Assembly (NCBI GenBank): GCA_902523895.1
Contig: CABZAZ010000001.1
Span: forward strand, 124,001 to 188,000
From: an uncultured Pelagibacteraceae bacterium
Lineage (GTDB): Bacteria > Pseudomonadota > Alphaproteobacteria > Pelagibacterales > Pelagibacteraceae
DNA length: 64,000 bases
Direction: 5' to 3'
Shown: in pieces, positions 38,656-50,817 of the stretch
Layout: each line of letters starts with the position of its first letter
Position numbering within the stretch: position 1 is the first letter of the stretch
Position numbers and translations under genes: made by a program
Notes under the pieces: generated by a model
Seen by the model: only the letters and a program-made list of their open reading frames with translations
What the model was told of the DNA's origin: nothing
Database searches by the model: none

Positions 38656-40611
38656 TTAATTGAAGTTTATTGGATCAACATCAACTGAAAGTTTTATTCC
38701 CTTAAAAAATTTATATTTTGGAATAATTTTAGCTAAAGAATTTTGCATTTTCATAGATTTTGATCCTCTTATCAAAAGTCTTATCCTAAATTTTTTTTTT
38801 ATTCTAAATATTGGTGCATTTACGGGGCCCAAAATTTTACCGTTAATTTTGTTTTCAATAAAATTCTTAAAGTTAAAAGCTTCTTTTTCTAATTTTTTTT
38901 CATTTTCTCCTGTGAGGATTAAAGAAATAAATCTTTGATAAGGAGGAAGCTTATTTTTTTTTCTTATTTCTAACTCTCTTTCTAAAAAGATATCTGGATT
39001 TTCATTTGTTATTTCAGAGATCATTTTAGAATTATTTTCATAGGTTTGAAAATAAACTGTCGCTGGTTTTCCAGTTCTACCAGCTCTTCCTGAAAGTTGA
39101 TGATAAAGTTGTAAATTCTTTTCAGCCCCTCTTAGATCATGACCATGAGATGAAAGATCAATATCTACAACAACAATACAATTCAAGTGAGGAAAATGAA
39201 AACCTTTTGATATTAATTGAGTTCCTACTAAAATCTGAATTTCATTATTAATTATTTTTCTGATTTTTTCTTTTGAGTCTTTTTTATTCATCGTATCACT
39301 TGAGAAAATATCAATTTTTTTACCAGGGAACTTTCTCTTAACTTCCTCAGAAATTCTTTCAACACCTGGTCCGCTAAAGACAAATTCACAATTATCACCT
39401 TTCTTACAATTTCTTTTTAACTGTGATTTGAAACCACAATAATGACATATCAAATTATTTTTATTCTTATGATATACTAAATTTATTGTACAATTTGGGC
39501 ATGTGAAGCTTAAAAAACATTTGTTACATAATGCATTAGGTGAAAAACCTCTTCTATTTAAAAAAAACAAAACTTGATCTTTTTTTTCAAGATGTAGATT
39601 AACTTTTTCAATTACTTTTGCTGATAACCATGATTGCTTCTCAAGTTTTGTATTATTTAAATTAATGATTTCATAATTAGGTAGTGCAGCATTTCTATAC
39701 CTTTCACTTAGTTTAGAGACTTCATATTTTCCCTTTTTAATATTTTCAAAAGTTTCTATGGAAGGAACAGCTGTGATCAAGTTGACAGGAATGTTTTCAA
39801 ATGATGCTCTTGAAATTGCCATATCTCGTGCATTATATGTAACACCTTCATCTTGTTTGAAAGATTGATCATGTTCCTCATCAACAATTATTATTCCTAA
39901 TTTTTTAAACGGTAAAAATAAAGAAGATCTTGCACCAATGACAACTTTAATTTCACCACAGGAAATGCCACTCCAAATCATTTCTTTTTTCTTTTTTGAA
40001 ATACCAGAGTGCCAAATCGCTGGATTAAATCCGAAATATTCTGAAAATTTTTGCTCGAACTGACTGGTCAAACCTATTTCTGGTAAAAGAATTAATGATT
40101 GAAAACCCTTCTCTATTAAAGATTTTAACGACTCAAAATAAACTAAAGTCTTACCCGATCCTGTTGTTCCTTGTAAAACGTGAACTCTAAATTTTTGATT
40201 TGAATAACTCATTTTTTCTAAGGATTTGATTTGATTAATAGATAGTTTAAAGGAATTTTTTTTTATTTTATTATTATACGGTTCATAAATTTTTTTTTCC
40301 TTTTTTTCTATCGCATTACTGCTCAATAAAACTAGTTTTAACGCCATTCCTTTTGGTATTAAATTATACTCAGCAAACCAATTTAAAAAATTTATTGTGT
40401 CTTTCTTTAGTGGAGTTACGTCTAATTTTTTTTGAATACTCTTTATTTTAAATTTTTTATTGTCGTTTTTTTCAAATTCATCCCATACCACACCTGTTAT
40501 TTTAGATTTTCCAAAAGGGACTATAACAAATTCACCTAGCTTAAGATTAATTTCACTTTCATAAGTAAAAGGATGATTAAAAATATTAGGTAGTAGAATC
40601 GGGTATTTCAT
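38656..40611 (-). CDS. priA: Primosomal replication-restart helicase PriA
   Basis: A 651-residue superfamily 2 helicase that reloads the replisome at stalled forks. It has Walker A 'QGTTGSGKTLVYF', the DEEH box 'IIVDEEHDQSFKQ', eight-cysteine zinc-binding region ('CNKCFLSFTCPNC', 'CHYCG', plus 'CKKGDNCEF'), and 'QLSGRAGRTGKP' (motif VI). It is shorter than E. coli PriA (732), mainly in the N-terminal 3'-DNA-binding part. It lies 22 bases after lpdA, in the long minus-strand array. Confidence 0.96.
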   Translation of the reverse strand: MKYPILLPNIFNHPFTYESEINLKLGEFVIVPFGKSKITGVVWDEFEKNDNKKFKIKSIQKKLDVTPLKKDTINFLNWFAEYNLIPKGMALKLVLLSSNAIEKKEKKIYEPYNNKIKKNSFKLSINQIKSLEKMSYSNQKFRVHVLQGTTGSGKTLVYFESLKSLIEKGFQSLILLPEIGLTSQFEQKFSEYFGFNPAIWHSGISKKKKEMIWSGISCGEIKVVIGARSSLFLPFKKLGIIIVDEEHDQSFKQDEGVTYNARDMAISRASFENIPVNLITAVPSIETFENIKKGKYEVSKLSERYRNAALPNYEIINLNNTKLEKQSWLSAKVIEKVNLHLEKKDQVLFFLNRRGFSPNALCNKCFLSFTCPNCTINLVYHKNKNNLICHYCGFKSQLKRNCKKGDNCEFVFSGPGVERISEEVKRKFPGKKIDIFSSDTMNKKDSKEKIRKIINNEIQILVGTQLISKGFHFPHLNCIVVVDIDLSSHGHDLRGAEKNLQLYHQLSGRAGRTGKPATVYFQTYENNSKMISEITNENPDIFLERELEIRKKNKLPPYQRFISLILTGENEKKLEKEAFNFKNFIENKINGKILGPVNAPIFRIKKKFRIRLLIRGSKSMKMQNSLAKIIPKYKFFKGIKLSVDVDPINFN

Positions 40612-40633
40612 ATTTTTATAATATGAAAAAAAA

Positions 40634-42034
40634 TTAAGAGTGTATTGCTCTTTTATCTACTGATAACGCAGCTTCTTTGACAGCTTCAGAAAAAGTTGGG
40701 TGAGCGTGGCAGGTTCTTGCTATATCCTCGGCGCTTGCACCAAATTCCATTGCAACACCGATCTCAGCAATTAATTCTCCAGCATGAGGGCCAATTATAT
40801 GTGCGCCTAAAACTTTATCTGTCTCAGCATCTGCAAGAATTTTCACAAAACCTTCTGCATCATCTATAGCTTTAGCTCTAGAGTTGGCCATGAATGAAAA
40901 TTTACCAACCTTATAACTTTTATTTAATTCTTTTAATTGCTCCTCTGTCTTTCCAATTGAGGCAACCTCTGGTGAGGTATACACCACACCTGGTATTGTA
41001 TCATAGTTTACATGACCTGATTGACCTACAATATTTTCTGCAACTGCTATACCCTCATCTTCAGCCTTATGTGCAAGCATGGGTCCAACAATCACATCAC
41101 CTATTGCATAAATATTTTCAATATTTGTTTTAAATTTCTTATCAGTTTTTATTCTATTTTTTTCATCTAAACTCACCCCGGCATTTTTTAAATTTAAACC
41201 ATCTGTATTTGGCTTTCTACCAACTGAAATTAAAACTACATCACATTCAAAATTATTTTTATTTCCATCTTTATCAATTGTTGAGACCACTGCACCTGAA
41301 TTATTTTTTTGAATTGTTTCAACTTTATTTTGCATATTAAACTTCATTCCTTGCTTTTTAAGAATTTTCATAAACTCAGATGAAATTTCTTTATCCATAC
41401 CAGGTGTTATATGATCCAAAAACTCAACAACTTCTACTTTTGCACCAAGTCTTGACCACACTGATCCCATCTCTAAGCCGATATAACCTCCACCAACAAC
41501 AACCATTTTATTGGGCACTTTTTCTAATTTTAAAGCCCCCGTTGATGAAACTATTATTTTTTCATCTATTTCGATGCCCGGTAGAGATACTGGTACAGAT
41601 CCTGTGGCTATAACTGTTTTTTCAGTTTGAATTGTTGTTTCTTTTTTTTGATCATCTTTTATTAAGATTTCATTTTTTGATTTAAAACTTCCATGGCCTT
41701 TAAAATAGGTAACTTTGTTTTTTTTCAGAAGAAATTCTACGCCTTTCGTAAGAACAGTGACTGCTTTGTCCTTGCTCTTCATCATTTTATCAAGATTTAG
41801 TTTTACTTCTCCTATTTCAATACCTTTATTTGCCAAACCTTTAACTTTGTGAAATTCCTCAGACAAGTTAAGTAAACTTTTTGAAGGGATACAACCAATA
41901 TTCAGGCATGTCCCTCCTAGAGATCCCCTGGACTCTATACATGCAGTTTTTAAACCTAATTGGGCAAGTCTAATTGCGCAAACATAACCTCCTGGGCCAC
42001 CTCCTATAACTACTGCTTGAAATTTTTCCGACAT
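40634..42034 (-). CDS. lpdA: Dihydrolipoyl dehydrogenase (E3)
   Basis: The flavoprotein that re-oxidises dihydrolipoamide in 2-oxoacid dehydrogenase complexes. FAD motif 'VIGGGPGGYVCAIRLAQLG' near the N terminus, redox disulfide 'GGTCLNIGCIPSKSLL', NAD motif 'VVGGGYIGLEMGSVW' and C-terminal 'HAHPTFSEA' (catalytic His). The track extends the start into sucB. The ATG at 42034, one base after the sucB stop, gives 466 residues, the usual length. Its place behind sucAB assigns it to the 2-oxoglutarate complex, though it may also serve other complexes. Confidence 0.97.
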   Translation of the reverse strand: MSEKFQAVVIGGGPGGYVCAIRLAQLGLKTACIESRGSLGGTCLNIGCIPSKSLLNLSEEFHKVKGLANKGIEIGEVKLNLDKMMKSKDKAVTVLTKGVEFLLKKNKVTYFKGHGSFKSKNEILIKDDQKKETTIQTEKTVIATGSVPVSLPGIEIDEKIIVSSTGALKLEKVPNKMVVVGGGYIGLEMGSVWSRLGAKVEVVEFLDHITPGMDKEISSEFMKILKKQGMKFNMQNKVETIQKNNSGAVVSTIDKDGNKNNFECDVVLISVGRKPNTDGLNLKNAGVSLDEKNRIKTDKKFKTNIENIYAIGDVIVGPMLAHKAEDEGIAVAENIVGQSGHVNYDTIPGVVYTSPEVASIGKTEEQLKELNKSYKVGKFSFMANSRAKAIDDAEGFVKILADAETDKVLGAHIIGPHAGELIAEIGVAMEFGASAEDIARTCHAHPTFSEAVKEAALSVDKRAIHS

Positions 42035-42035
42035 C

Positions 42036-43361
42036 CTAAATATCCAAAAATAACCTTCTAGGGTCCTCAAGACTTTCTTTAATCATTTTAAGAAATGATA
42101 CAGACTCTTTACCGTCAATAATTCTATGATCATAAGATAAAGCTAAATACATTACTGGTCTTATCTTGATTTCACCATCCACTACAATAGGTCTATCAAC
42201 AATATTATGCATTCCTAATACTCCAGATTGAGGCAAGTTTAGAATTGGAGTTGAAAGCATTGACCCATAAACTCCGCCATTGCTAATAGTAAAGGTACCT
42301 CCTTGAAGATCTTCAATTACAAGTTTTCCATCTTTTGCTTTTTCAGAAATTTCTTTAATATTTTTTTCAATATCTGCAAAAGATAGTTCATCCGCATTTT
42401 TTAAAACTGGAACTACAAGACCTTTATCTGTTCCAACTGCAAAACTTATGTTATAATAATTTTTATAAACAATAGTGTCTCCATCTATCTCAGCATTTAC
42501 AGCTGGAAAATTTTTTAAGGCTACTATACAAGCCTTAACAAAAAATGACATAAAGCCAAGCTTGATACCATATCGACTTTGGAAATCTTCCTGGTTGTCT
42601 TTTCTCATGTTAATTATATTTGTCATGTCCACTTCATTAAAAGTAGTAAGTAAAGCTGCATTCTCCTGGGCTTGTTTCAGTCTTTTTGCAATAGTTTGTC
42701 TTAACCTAGTCATTTTAATACGCTCTTCTTGACCATATTTAATTTTTCTCTCTGAAGGTGGAGGATTGACTCCCATCAAGCTTATTAAATCACCTTTAAG
42801 TATTCTTCCATCTTTCCCAGATCCTTTTACTGACTTAACATCAATATTGTTTTCATCTACCATTTTTCTTACAGCTGGGGATAATGTTTGACTTTCCTCA
42901 GAAGAATTATTCTCTGTGTGACTGTTTTTTATTTCCTCTGTTAAAACCAGTGGCTCCTCTTTTAACTCGTTACCATTATTCTCCTCTTCAAATATATCTA
43001 ATTCCGCTTGCTCTTTAATTGGATCTAACTTGATTACATTGTCTTTTTCTTTAATCTCTTCTTTTTTTTGTAAATTTGATGGCTGGATTTTCTCTATTTT
43101 ATTTGATCTTTTAACCTCACCTTCAATTTCAGTAACTAAACCTAAAATTTCTCCCACTTTAACAGTTGAACCATCTTGAGAGTTAATTTCAATTAGTTTT
43201 CCTGTAACTGGAGACGGTACTTCCAAATTAACCTTGTCGGTCTCTAATTCAACGATTGGTTCATCTGCATCAACCGTTTCGCCTTTGTTTTTTAACCATT
43301 TAGATACTGTGGCTTCTGTAATGCTTTCACCTAAAACTGGGACCAATATTTTTTCGCTCAT
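42036..43361 (-). CDS. sucB: 2-oxoglutarate dehydrogenase E2, dihydrolipoyl succinyltransferase
   Basis: A 441-residue core enzyme. One lipoyl domain (1-75) with the lipoyl lysine in 'ETDKVNLEV', a variable acidic/asparagine-rich linker (about 85-155), the E3-binding domain ('[15 protein letters not shown]', 'GRILKGDL'), and the catalytic domain ending '[15 protein letters not shown]' with the active-site His. It lies 6 bases after sucA. Confidence 0.97.
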   Translation of the reverse strand: MSEKILVPVLGESITEATVSKWLKNKGETVDADEPIVELETDKVNLEVPSPVTGKLIEINSQDGSTVKVGEILGLVTEIEGEVKRSNKIEKIQPSNLQKKEEIKEKDNVIKLDPIKEQAELDIFEEENNGNELKEEPLVLTEEIKNSHTENNSSEESQTLSPAVRKMVDENNIDVKSVKGSGKDGRILKGDLISLMGVNPPPSERKIKYGQEERIKMTRLRQTIAKRLKQAQENAALLTTFNEVDMTNIINMRKDNQEDFQSRYGIKLGFMSFFVKACIVALKNFPAVNAEIDGDTIVYKNYYNISFAVGTDKGLVVPVLKNADELSFADIEKNIKEISEKAKDGKLVIEDLQGGTFTISNGGVYGSMLSTPILNLPQSGVLGMHNIVDRPIVVDGEIKIRPVMYLALSYDHRIIDGKESVSFLKMIKESLEDPRRLFLDI

Positions 43362-43367
43362 TTTAAA

Positions 43368-46241
43368 TTATTCAAAAACCTTCTTAATAATTTCTTGTTG
43401 TTGTGAAATGTGTCTTTTTGCATAACCAGTGGCTGGTGATGCATCTGGACTTCTTCCAATATAAGAAATCTTTTTATTATTAGCCTTTATATTATCTAAT
43501 GTCCATTGGATATAATCTCTAGCAGAAAACCATGCTCCCATATTTTTTGGCTCTTCCTGACACCAATAAAATTTAGCTTTTTTAGCATAAGGTTTTAGCT
43601 CTTTTGCAAGTGCCTTAGCTGGAAAAGGATAAAGTTGCTCAATTCTATAAAATATCAAATCATCTCTTTTAAATTTTTCTCTAGCTTCAAGCAAATCAAA
43701 ATAAATTTTTCCTGAACATAAAATTACTTTTTCGATTTTTTCCTTTTTTTTCAATTTGATAAAACCTTTTACCTTTGGATCTATTGCGTGATCCCATAAA
43801 ACTCTATGAAATGTATTTTTTTTACTAAAATCGCTTAAGCTTGAAACACAATGTTTATATCTAAGTAAAGATTTGGGAGTCATTATAATTAGAGGTTTTC
43901 TGAAATCTCTATGCATTTGTCTTCTTAGTGCATGAAAATAGTTTGCAGGTGTTGTGCAATTCATTACCTGCATATTGTCATTTGAGCATAATTGTAAAAA
44001 TCTTTCTAATCTAGCAGAAGAATGCTCGGGACCTTGACCTTCATAGCCGTGAGGTAATAACATAACTAATCCAGAAGCTCTTGACCATTTTCTTTCGCCT
44101 GAAGCAATAAATTGATCTATGACCACTTGAGCGCCATTAGCAAAGTCTCCAAATTGAGCTTCCCAAATTGTAAGTGTATTAGGTTCAACTAAACTGTAAC
44201 CATATTCAAAGCCTAAAACAGCTAATTCAGATAAGAAACTGTCTACAATTTCAAAATTTTTTTGATTTTTAGATATTTTGTTTAACGGAACATATCGAGA
44301 ATTATCTATTTGATTTCTTAATACTGAATGTCTTTGACTAAATGTGCCTCTTCCTGAGTCCTGACCAACCAATCTTACTGGGTACCCTTCCTCTAACAAA
44401 GATCCAAACGCCAAAGCTTCAGCTGTAGACCAATCAATTTTATCCTCATTATTTACGTTTGATTTTCTATTTTCTAAGACTTTAGCGATAGTTTTATGAA
44501 TGTTAATTTCTTTAGGTATTGTATTTATTTTTTCAGAAATATTTTTTAATTTTTTAATATCATAACCCGTAACGCCTCTTTTATCTTTTCCTCTCGCTGG
44601 TTTATATCTTGACCATGTACCCTCAAACCATTCAATTTTAGGCTTATAATTCTTTGCATTCTTATATTGATCATCAAGCAATTCCTTAAATTCTTTTATA
44701 GATCTTCTAAAATAAACATCTGTAATTGATCCTTCGTTTATTAATTTTTCACCGTAAACCTTGATGGGTGAAGGGTGTGAACGGATTTTTTTATACATTA
44801 GTGGTTGAGTAAAAGACGGTTCATCCCCCTCATTATGACCAAATCTTCGATAACAAATTAAGTCTATAACGACATCTCTATTAAATTTTAATCTAAAGTC
44901 AGTTGCTATTCTTGCAGCATAAACAACTGCCTCGGGATCATCGCCGTTAACATGGATGATTGGTGCTTCAACCATTTTAGCAATATCAGAGGGGTAAGGT
45001 GATGATCTTGCAAATCTTGGACTAGTAGTAAATCCTATTTGGTTGTTCACTATAATATGGATAGTTCCACCTGTATTATGACCTGGAAGACCAGACATCG
45101 CAAAACATTCTGCAACAACTCCTTGTCCCGCAAAAGCTGCGTCTCCATGAATCAAAATTGGTATAACTTTATTTCTCTCTTTATCCTTATGGAAATATTG
45201 TTTAGCTCTTGTTTGTCCTAAAACTACAGGATTCACTGCTTCAAGATGAGATGGATTATCTGTAAGACTTACATGCACTTGATTTCCATCAAATTCTCTG
45301 TTTGACGACGCACCTAAATGATATTTGACATCTCCTGTGTCGTCCTCTGATTTTGAACTAATCTCTCCAGCAAATTCATTAAAAATTCTTTTATATGATT
45401 TTTGTAAGACATTGGCTAAAACGTTCAATCTTCCTCTATGGGACATTCCTATTTTAACTTCTTTTACTTTTGATTGACCACCAATTTTAATTATTTGCTC
45501 AAGGGCGGGGATTAAACTTTCACCTCCATCTAAACCAAATCTTTTTGTACCAACGTATTTTGTGTGTAAAAATTTTTCAAAACCTTCAGCTTGAATTAAT
45601 TTTTTAAGAATGGCTTCTTTTCCATTCTGAGTGAATTTAAAATCATCTGCTTTTTCAACTCTGTCTCTAAACCATTTTCTTTCAGTTGGATTTGATATAT
45701 GCATATATTCAAAACCTAAGGATCCACAATATTTTTCTCTTAAAAATTTTAAAATTTCAGAAATGCTAGAGTATTGTCTATTAATGACTCCGTCTAAAAA
45801 AATTTTATTATTATATTCCTCCTTCTTAAATCCATATGATTCAGGATGGAGTTCTTCTAAATAATCGGCTTTTAAAAGACCTAGAGGATCTAATTTAGCA
45901 ATCAAATGACCTCTCTGTCTGTAAGATCTAATCATAGCAACAGCTTTTATAGAATTTGCATTAGATTGTTTTGAAACTAATTCACCTTGATTTTCGTTGC
46001 CATTATTCAAATTTTGTAATTTTTTGATTGATACTTTTTTTGATGGACTCCAGGATGGACCATTTATTTCATTTACAATTATGTCTGCCTCATCACCGAT
46101 CTGATTAAAATATATTTTCCAGCTATCAGGCAAAGATGGATCATTATTAACAAACTTAAGATACATCTCCTCAATAAAAGCACTATTGGATTTACTTAAG
46201 AAAGCAGTCTTTTCAAATTCAAGATTTTTAGAGGATGACAT
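43368..46241 (-). CDS. sucA: 2-oxoglutarate dehydrogenase E1
   Basis: A 957-residue thiamine-diphosphate enzyme that decarboxylates 2-oxoglutarate. N-terminal 'NSAFIEEMYLKFVNNDPSLP' segment, 'GMSHRGRLNVLANVL', 'VHGDAAFAGQGVVAE'-type sequence (here 'IHGDAAFAGQGVVAE'), the ThDP-binding 'NGDDPEAV...' and 'CYRRFGHNEGDEP', and a transketolase-like C-terminal half ('LLPHGYEGQGPEHSSAR'). It lies 35 bases after sucD. Confidence 0.98.
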   Translation of the reverse strand: MSSSKNLEFEKTAFLSKSNSAFIEEMYLKFVNNDPSLPDSWKIYFNQIGDEADIIVNEINGPSWSPSKKVSIKKLQNLNNGNENQGELVSKQSNANSIKAVAMIRSYRQRGHLIAKLDPLGLLKADYLEELHPESYGFKKEEYNNKIFLDGVINRQYSSISEILKFLREKYCGSLGFEYMHISNPTERKWFRDRVEKADDFKFTQNGKEAILKKLIQAEGFEKFLHTKYVGTKRFGLDGGESLIPALEQIIKIGGQSKVKEVKIGMSHRGRLNVLANVLQKSYKRIFNEFAGEISSKSEDDTGDVKYHLGASSNREFDGNQVHVSLTDNPSHLEAVNPVVLGQTRAKQYFHKDKERNKVIPILIHGDAAFAGQGVVAECFAMSGLPGHNTGGTIHIIVNNQIGFTTSPRFARSSPYPSDIAKMVEAPIIHVNGDDPEAVVYAARIATDFRLKFNRDVVIDLICYRRFGHNEGDEPSFTQPLMYKKIRSHPSPIKVYGEKLINEGSITDVYFRRSIKEFKELLDDQYKNAKNYKPKIEWFEGTWSRYKPARGKDKRGVTGYDIKKLKNISEKINTIPKEINIHKTIAKVLENRKSNVNNEDKIDWSTAEALAFGSLLEEGYPVRLVGQDSGRGTFSQRHSVLRNQIDNSRYVPLNKISKNQKNFEIVDSFLSELAVLGFEYGYSLVEPNTLTIWEAQFGDFANGAQVVIDQFIASGERKWSRASGLVMLLPHGYEGQGPEHSSARLERFLQLCSNDNMQVMNCTTPANYFHALRRQMHRDFRKPLIIMTPKSLLRYKHCVSSLSDFSKKNTFHRVLWDHAIDPKVKGFIKLKKKEKIEKVILCSGKIYFDLLEAREKFKRDDLIFYRIEQLYPFPAKALAKELKPYAKKAKFYWCQEEPKNMGAWFSARDYIQWTLDNIKANNKKISYIGRSPDASPATGYAKRHISQQQEIIKKVFE

Positions 46242-46276
46242 CGCTATTAGTTAATATAGACCTAGAAAGAAATTTT

Positions 46277-47152
46277 TCAATTAGACAATTTATTTAATAA
46301 TGTTTTTCCAATCTTTGATGGAGAGTTGGCCATGGTTATTCCACAATCCTCCATTTTTTTAATCTTTTCCTTTGCGCCACCTTTGCCACCTGAAATTATG
46401 GCTCCTGCATGACCCATTCTTCGTCCTGGTGGGGCAGTAACACCTGCTATAAATCCAACAGTTGGTTTTTTTATTTTATGATTTTTAATGAAATCTGCAG
46501 CCTCTTCCTCAGCTGTCCCTCCAATTTCACCAATCATTAAAATTGATTGGGTATCCGCGTCGTTTAAAAATAGATCTAGACAATCTATAAAATTTGTACC
46601 ATTGATAGGATCACCTCCAATTCCAATACAAGTTGATTGTCCTAATCCATTTTCTGTAGTCTGAGCTACTGCTTCATAAGTTAAAGTTCCTGATCTTGAA
46701 ACAATTCCAACTGTTCCTTTTTTATGAATGCTGCCAGGCATTATTCCAATTTTACACTCATCAGGAGTTATGACACCTGGACAGTTGGGACCAATCAGTC
46801 TACTTTTTGAATTATTCAATCTCTGTTTAACTTTTAACATATCCTGAATGGGAATCCCTTCAGTTATACATACAATTAGTTCTATAGATGCATCTATTGC
46901 TTCAATAATTGCTGAGGCTGCAAATTTAGCTGGGACGTATATCATAGTTGCATTAGCTCCCTCGGATTCTCTTGCCTCTTTCACTGTATTAAAAACTGGA
47001 AGGCCCAAATGTTTTTGGCCACCTTTTTTTGGTGTCACTCCACCTACTAAATTTGTTCCATATTTGATTGCTTGCTCAGAGTGAAATGTTCCATGGGAAC
47101 CTGTAAATCCTTGACAGATTAATCTAGTATTTTTATTGACTAAAACTGACAT
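46277..47152 (-). CDS. sucD: Succinyl-CoA synthetase alpha subunit
   Basis: A 291-residue CoA-binding subunit for substrate-level phosphorylation in the TCA cycle. It has '[20 protein letters not shown]' (CoA-binding N terminus), '[10 protein letters not shown]', and the phospho-histidine motif '[16 protein letters not shown]'. It follows sucC directly. Confidence 0.98.
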   Translation of the reverse strand: MSVLVNKNTRLICQGFTGSHGTFHSEQAIKYGTNLVGGVTPKKGGQKHLGLPVFNTVKEARESEGANATMIYVPAKFAASAIIEAIDASIELIVCITEGIPIQDMLKVKQRLNNSKSRLIGPNCPGVITPDECKIGIMPGSIHKKGTVGIVSRSGTLTYEAVAQTTENGLGQSTCIGIGGDPINGTNFIDCLDLFLNDADTQSILMIGEIGGTAEEEAADFIKNHKIKKPTVGFIAGVTAPPGRRMGHAGAIISGGKGGAKEKIKKMEDCGITMANSPSKIGKTLLNKLSN

Positions 47153-48312
47153 TTACTTAATTGCCTCAACAATTTTTTTGGCTGCGTCATCTAAATTTTC
47201 AGCAGATATTAATTTTAAACCTGAATTATCTAATATTTCTTTACCTTCTTTAAAATTTGTACCAGCTAGTCTGACTACCAAAGGAACATTGATTTTCATT
47301 TCTTTTGCAGCATCTACAACACCTTGAGCTAGAACATCACATCGCATTATGCCACCAAAAATATTGATTAATATACCTTTTACATTTTTATCTGACAAAA
47401 TTATTTTGAAAGCCGCTGAGACCTTTTCTTTTGATGCTCCCCCACCAACATCTAAAAAATTTGCTGGCTCTTCTCCATATAATTTTATTATATCCATAGT
47501 GGCCATTGCTAAACCAGCTCCATTAACCATACATCCAATGCTGCCATCTAATTTGATATAAGCTAGGTCATGTTTACTAGCTTCAATTTCAGTAGGATCT
47601 TCCTCATTCAAATCTCTAAGTTCTAAAATTTCAGGATGTCTAAACAAAGCGTTACTATCAAAATTTACCTTTGCATCTAAACAAATAATTTTTTTTTCTT
47701 TTGTGAGTATTAAAGGGTTTATTTCAACCATATTAGCGTCAGTTTCAACAAACATCTTATAGATTGATTTAATTAAAGATATTGCCTCGATTTTTGGATT
47801 GTTCTCTAATTTAAATATTTGAATAATCTTTTCACACTCCTCATTTGAAATTTCTTCTTTTAATTCTACTTTAGTTGTCAAAATTTTGTCAGGTGATTTG
47901 CTTGCTACTTCCTCAATGTCCATTCCACCTTGATCACTAGAGATAAAAGCAATTTTTGAGGTAGCTCTATCTACCAAACATGATAAATAAAATTCTTTCT
48001 CGATATCTGATGAAACTTCAACATATAATCTTTTAACTTCTCTTCCTTCAGGTCCTGTCTGATGAGTTATTAATTTTTTTCCTAAAAGCTCTTTAGCTGA
48101 TTTCTCAAGTTCTTCGAGATTATTCAGAATTTTAACACCTCCCGCTTTCCCTCTTCCACCTGCATGAATTTGAGCTTTTAAAACATATTTTTCTGTTTTT
48201 AATGACTTACATTTCTTTAGAAGTTCCTCAACCGTTAAACCAAATACACCTTCTGGTACAATCGCACCAAATTTTTTTAAAATTTGTTTTGCCTGATGCT
48301 CGTGTATATTCA

Positions 48313-48313
<1 letters not shown>
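47153..48313 (-). CDS. sucC: Succinyl-CoA synthetase beta subunit
   Basis: A 386-residue ATP-grasp subunit with '[16 protein letters not shown]', '[16 protein letters not shown]', 'EINPLILT' and '[11 protein letters not shown]', all classical SucC motifs. It pairs with SucD. Its start shares a base with the mdh stop. Confidence 0.98.
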
Positions 48314-49278
<965 letters not shown>

Positions 49279-49281
49279 TTA

Positions 49282-50775
49282 TTATTTCATTGTTGGCATC
49301 ACAAATTCAGCATTAGATCTAATTCCTGAGGGCCATCTTGAAGTTATAGTTTTTAATTTAGTATAAAATTTTATTCCTTCCATCCCATGCATCGCACTAT
49401 CTCCAAACAAAGACCTCTTCCAACCACCAAAACTATGAAAAGCCATCGGAACAGGTATTGGTACATTTATACCAACCATTCCAACTTGAATCTTGCTTGC
49501 AAATGTTCTTCCAGCGTCTCCATCTCTTGTATAAATACTTACGCCATTTCCGTATTCATGATCATTTATTAATTTTGAAGCTTCCTCAAAAGTTTTAACT
49601 CTAACTACAGATAGAACTGGGCCAAATATTTCCTCCTTATAAATCCTCATATCTTTTTTCACGTTATCAAATAAACAGCCACCAATGTAAAAGCCATTTT
49701 CATATCCTTGTAACTTTAAATTTCTTCCATCGACAACTAATTTCGCACCCTCTTTTACACCCAAATCAACATAACTTTTTACTTTTTCTAAATGTTCTTT
49801 AGTGACTAAAGGGCCCATTTCTGAGTTTTTGTCCATTCCTGGTCCAACTTTTAAAGCCTCTGCTTTTTTTGATAATCTAGACACTAATTCATCTCCAATA
49901 TCACCAACTGCTACAGCCACTGACTGAGCCATACATCTTTCTCCAGCGGAGCCATAAGCTGCACCCATTAAGCCATTCACAGCACCATCTAAATCACAGT
50001 CTGGCATTACTACTAAATGATTTTTAGCTCCTCCTAATGCCTGAACTCTTTTTTCATTTTTTGCTGAATTTTCATAAATATATTTAGCAATAGGAGTTGA
50101 ACCAACAAAACTAACTGCTTTAATATCTTTGTTATTTAAAATTGCATCTACTGCTTCTTTGTCTCCATTTATCACATTAAATACACCGTCTGGAAGACCA
50201 GCTTCTTTCAATAATTCTGCTAATCTTACTGCACAAGAGGGGTCTTTTTCTGATGGCTTTAATATAAATGTATTTCCACATGCAATAGCAATTGGAAACA
50301 TCCACATTGGAACCATAGCTGGAAAATTAAATGGTGTTATTCCAGCAACAACTCCTAGCGGTTGACGCATTGACCAGCTGTCAACATCTGTCCCTACATT
50401 TTCTGAAAATTCTCCTTTAAGTAAATGTGGAATTCCACAAGCAAATTCTACAACTTCTAATCCTCGTGTTAATGAGCCTTTTGCATCCTCATAAACTTTT
50501 CCGTGTTCAGAAACAATTAATTGTGTCAATTCATCAGAATTTTTTTCAATTAACTCTTTAAATTTAAACATTATCCTTGCTCTTTGAAGTGAAGGTTTTA
50601 ATGACCATGTCTCAAAAGCTTTTTTTGCAATTACTACTGCTTGGTCTAAGTCACTAGAGGAGGCAAGTCTTACTTCCTTTTCCTGTTCACCAGTAGCGGG
50701 ATTAAAAACTTTTCCTTTTTTATCTGAACTTCCGGGAATTATTTTTCCACCTACAAAATGTTCAATTAATTTCAT
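49282..50775 (-). CDS. mmsA: CoA-acylating methylmalonate/malonate-semialdehyde dehydrogenase
   Basis: A 497-residue aldehyde dehydrogenase. 'FNFPAMVPMWMFPIAIACGN', 'ALGGAKNHLVVMPD', and the active-site 'GSAGERCMAQS' (catalytic Cys) are specific to MmsA. It converts (methyl)malonate semialdehyde plus CoA to propionyl- or acetyl-CoA in valine, beta-alanine and 3-hydroxypropionate breakdown. It sits between sdhB and mdh, an unusual spot. Related enzymes (DddC) finish the breakdown of acrylate/3-hydroxypropionate from DMSP, so a link with the nearby dmd genes is possible but not shown. Confidence 0.93.
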   Translation of the reverse strand: MKLIEHFVGGKIIPGSSDKKGKVFNPATGEQEKEVRLASSSDLDQAVVIAKKAFETWSLKPSLQRARIMFKFKELIEKNSDELTQLIVSEHGKVYEDAKGSLTRGLEVVEFACGIPHLLKGEFSENVGTDVDSWSMRQPLGVVAGITPFNFPAMVPMWMFPIAIACGNTFILKPSEKDPSCAVRLAELLKEAGLPDGVFNVINGDKEAVDAILNNKDIKAVSFVGSTPIAKYIYENSAKNEKRVQALGGAKNHLVVMPDCDLDGAVNGLMGAAYGSAGERCMAQSVAVAVGDIGDELVSRLSKKAEALKVGPGMDKNSEMGPLVTKEHLEKVKSYVDLGVKEGAKLVVDGRNLKLQGYENGFYIGGCLFDNVKKDMRIYKEEIFGPVLSVVRVKTFEEASKLINDHEYGNGVSIYTRDGDAGRTFASKIQVGMVGINVPIPVPMAFHSFGGWKRSLFGDSAMHGMEGIKFYTKLKTITSRWPSGIRSNAEFVMPTMK

Positions 50776-50817
50776 GAATAGGATCTTTTAGAGTAAAAAT
50801 TCTTATTAGTCTATTGT

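Noticed and set aside
41380-41613. Antisense ORF opposite lpdA, and similar ones opposite other genes (for example 5255-5581, 17019-17309, 20837-21154, 42475-42732)
   Set aside because: Each lies fully inside a confidently identified gene on the other strand, has biased low-complexity composition and shows no recognisable domain. They are shadow frames.
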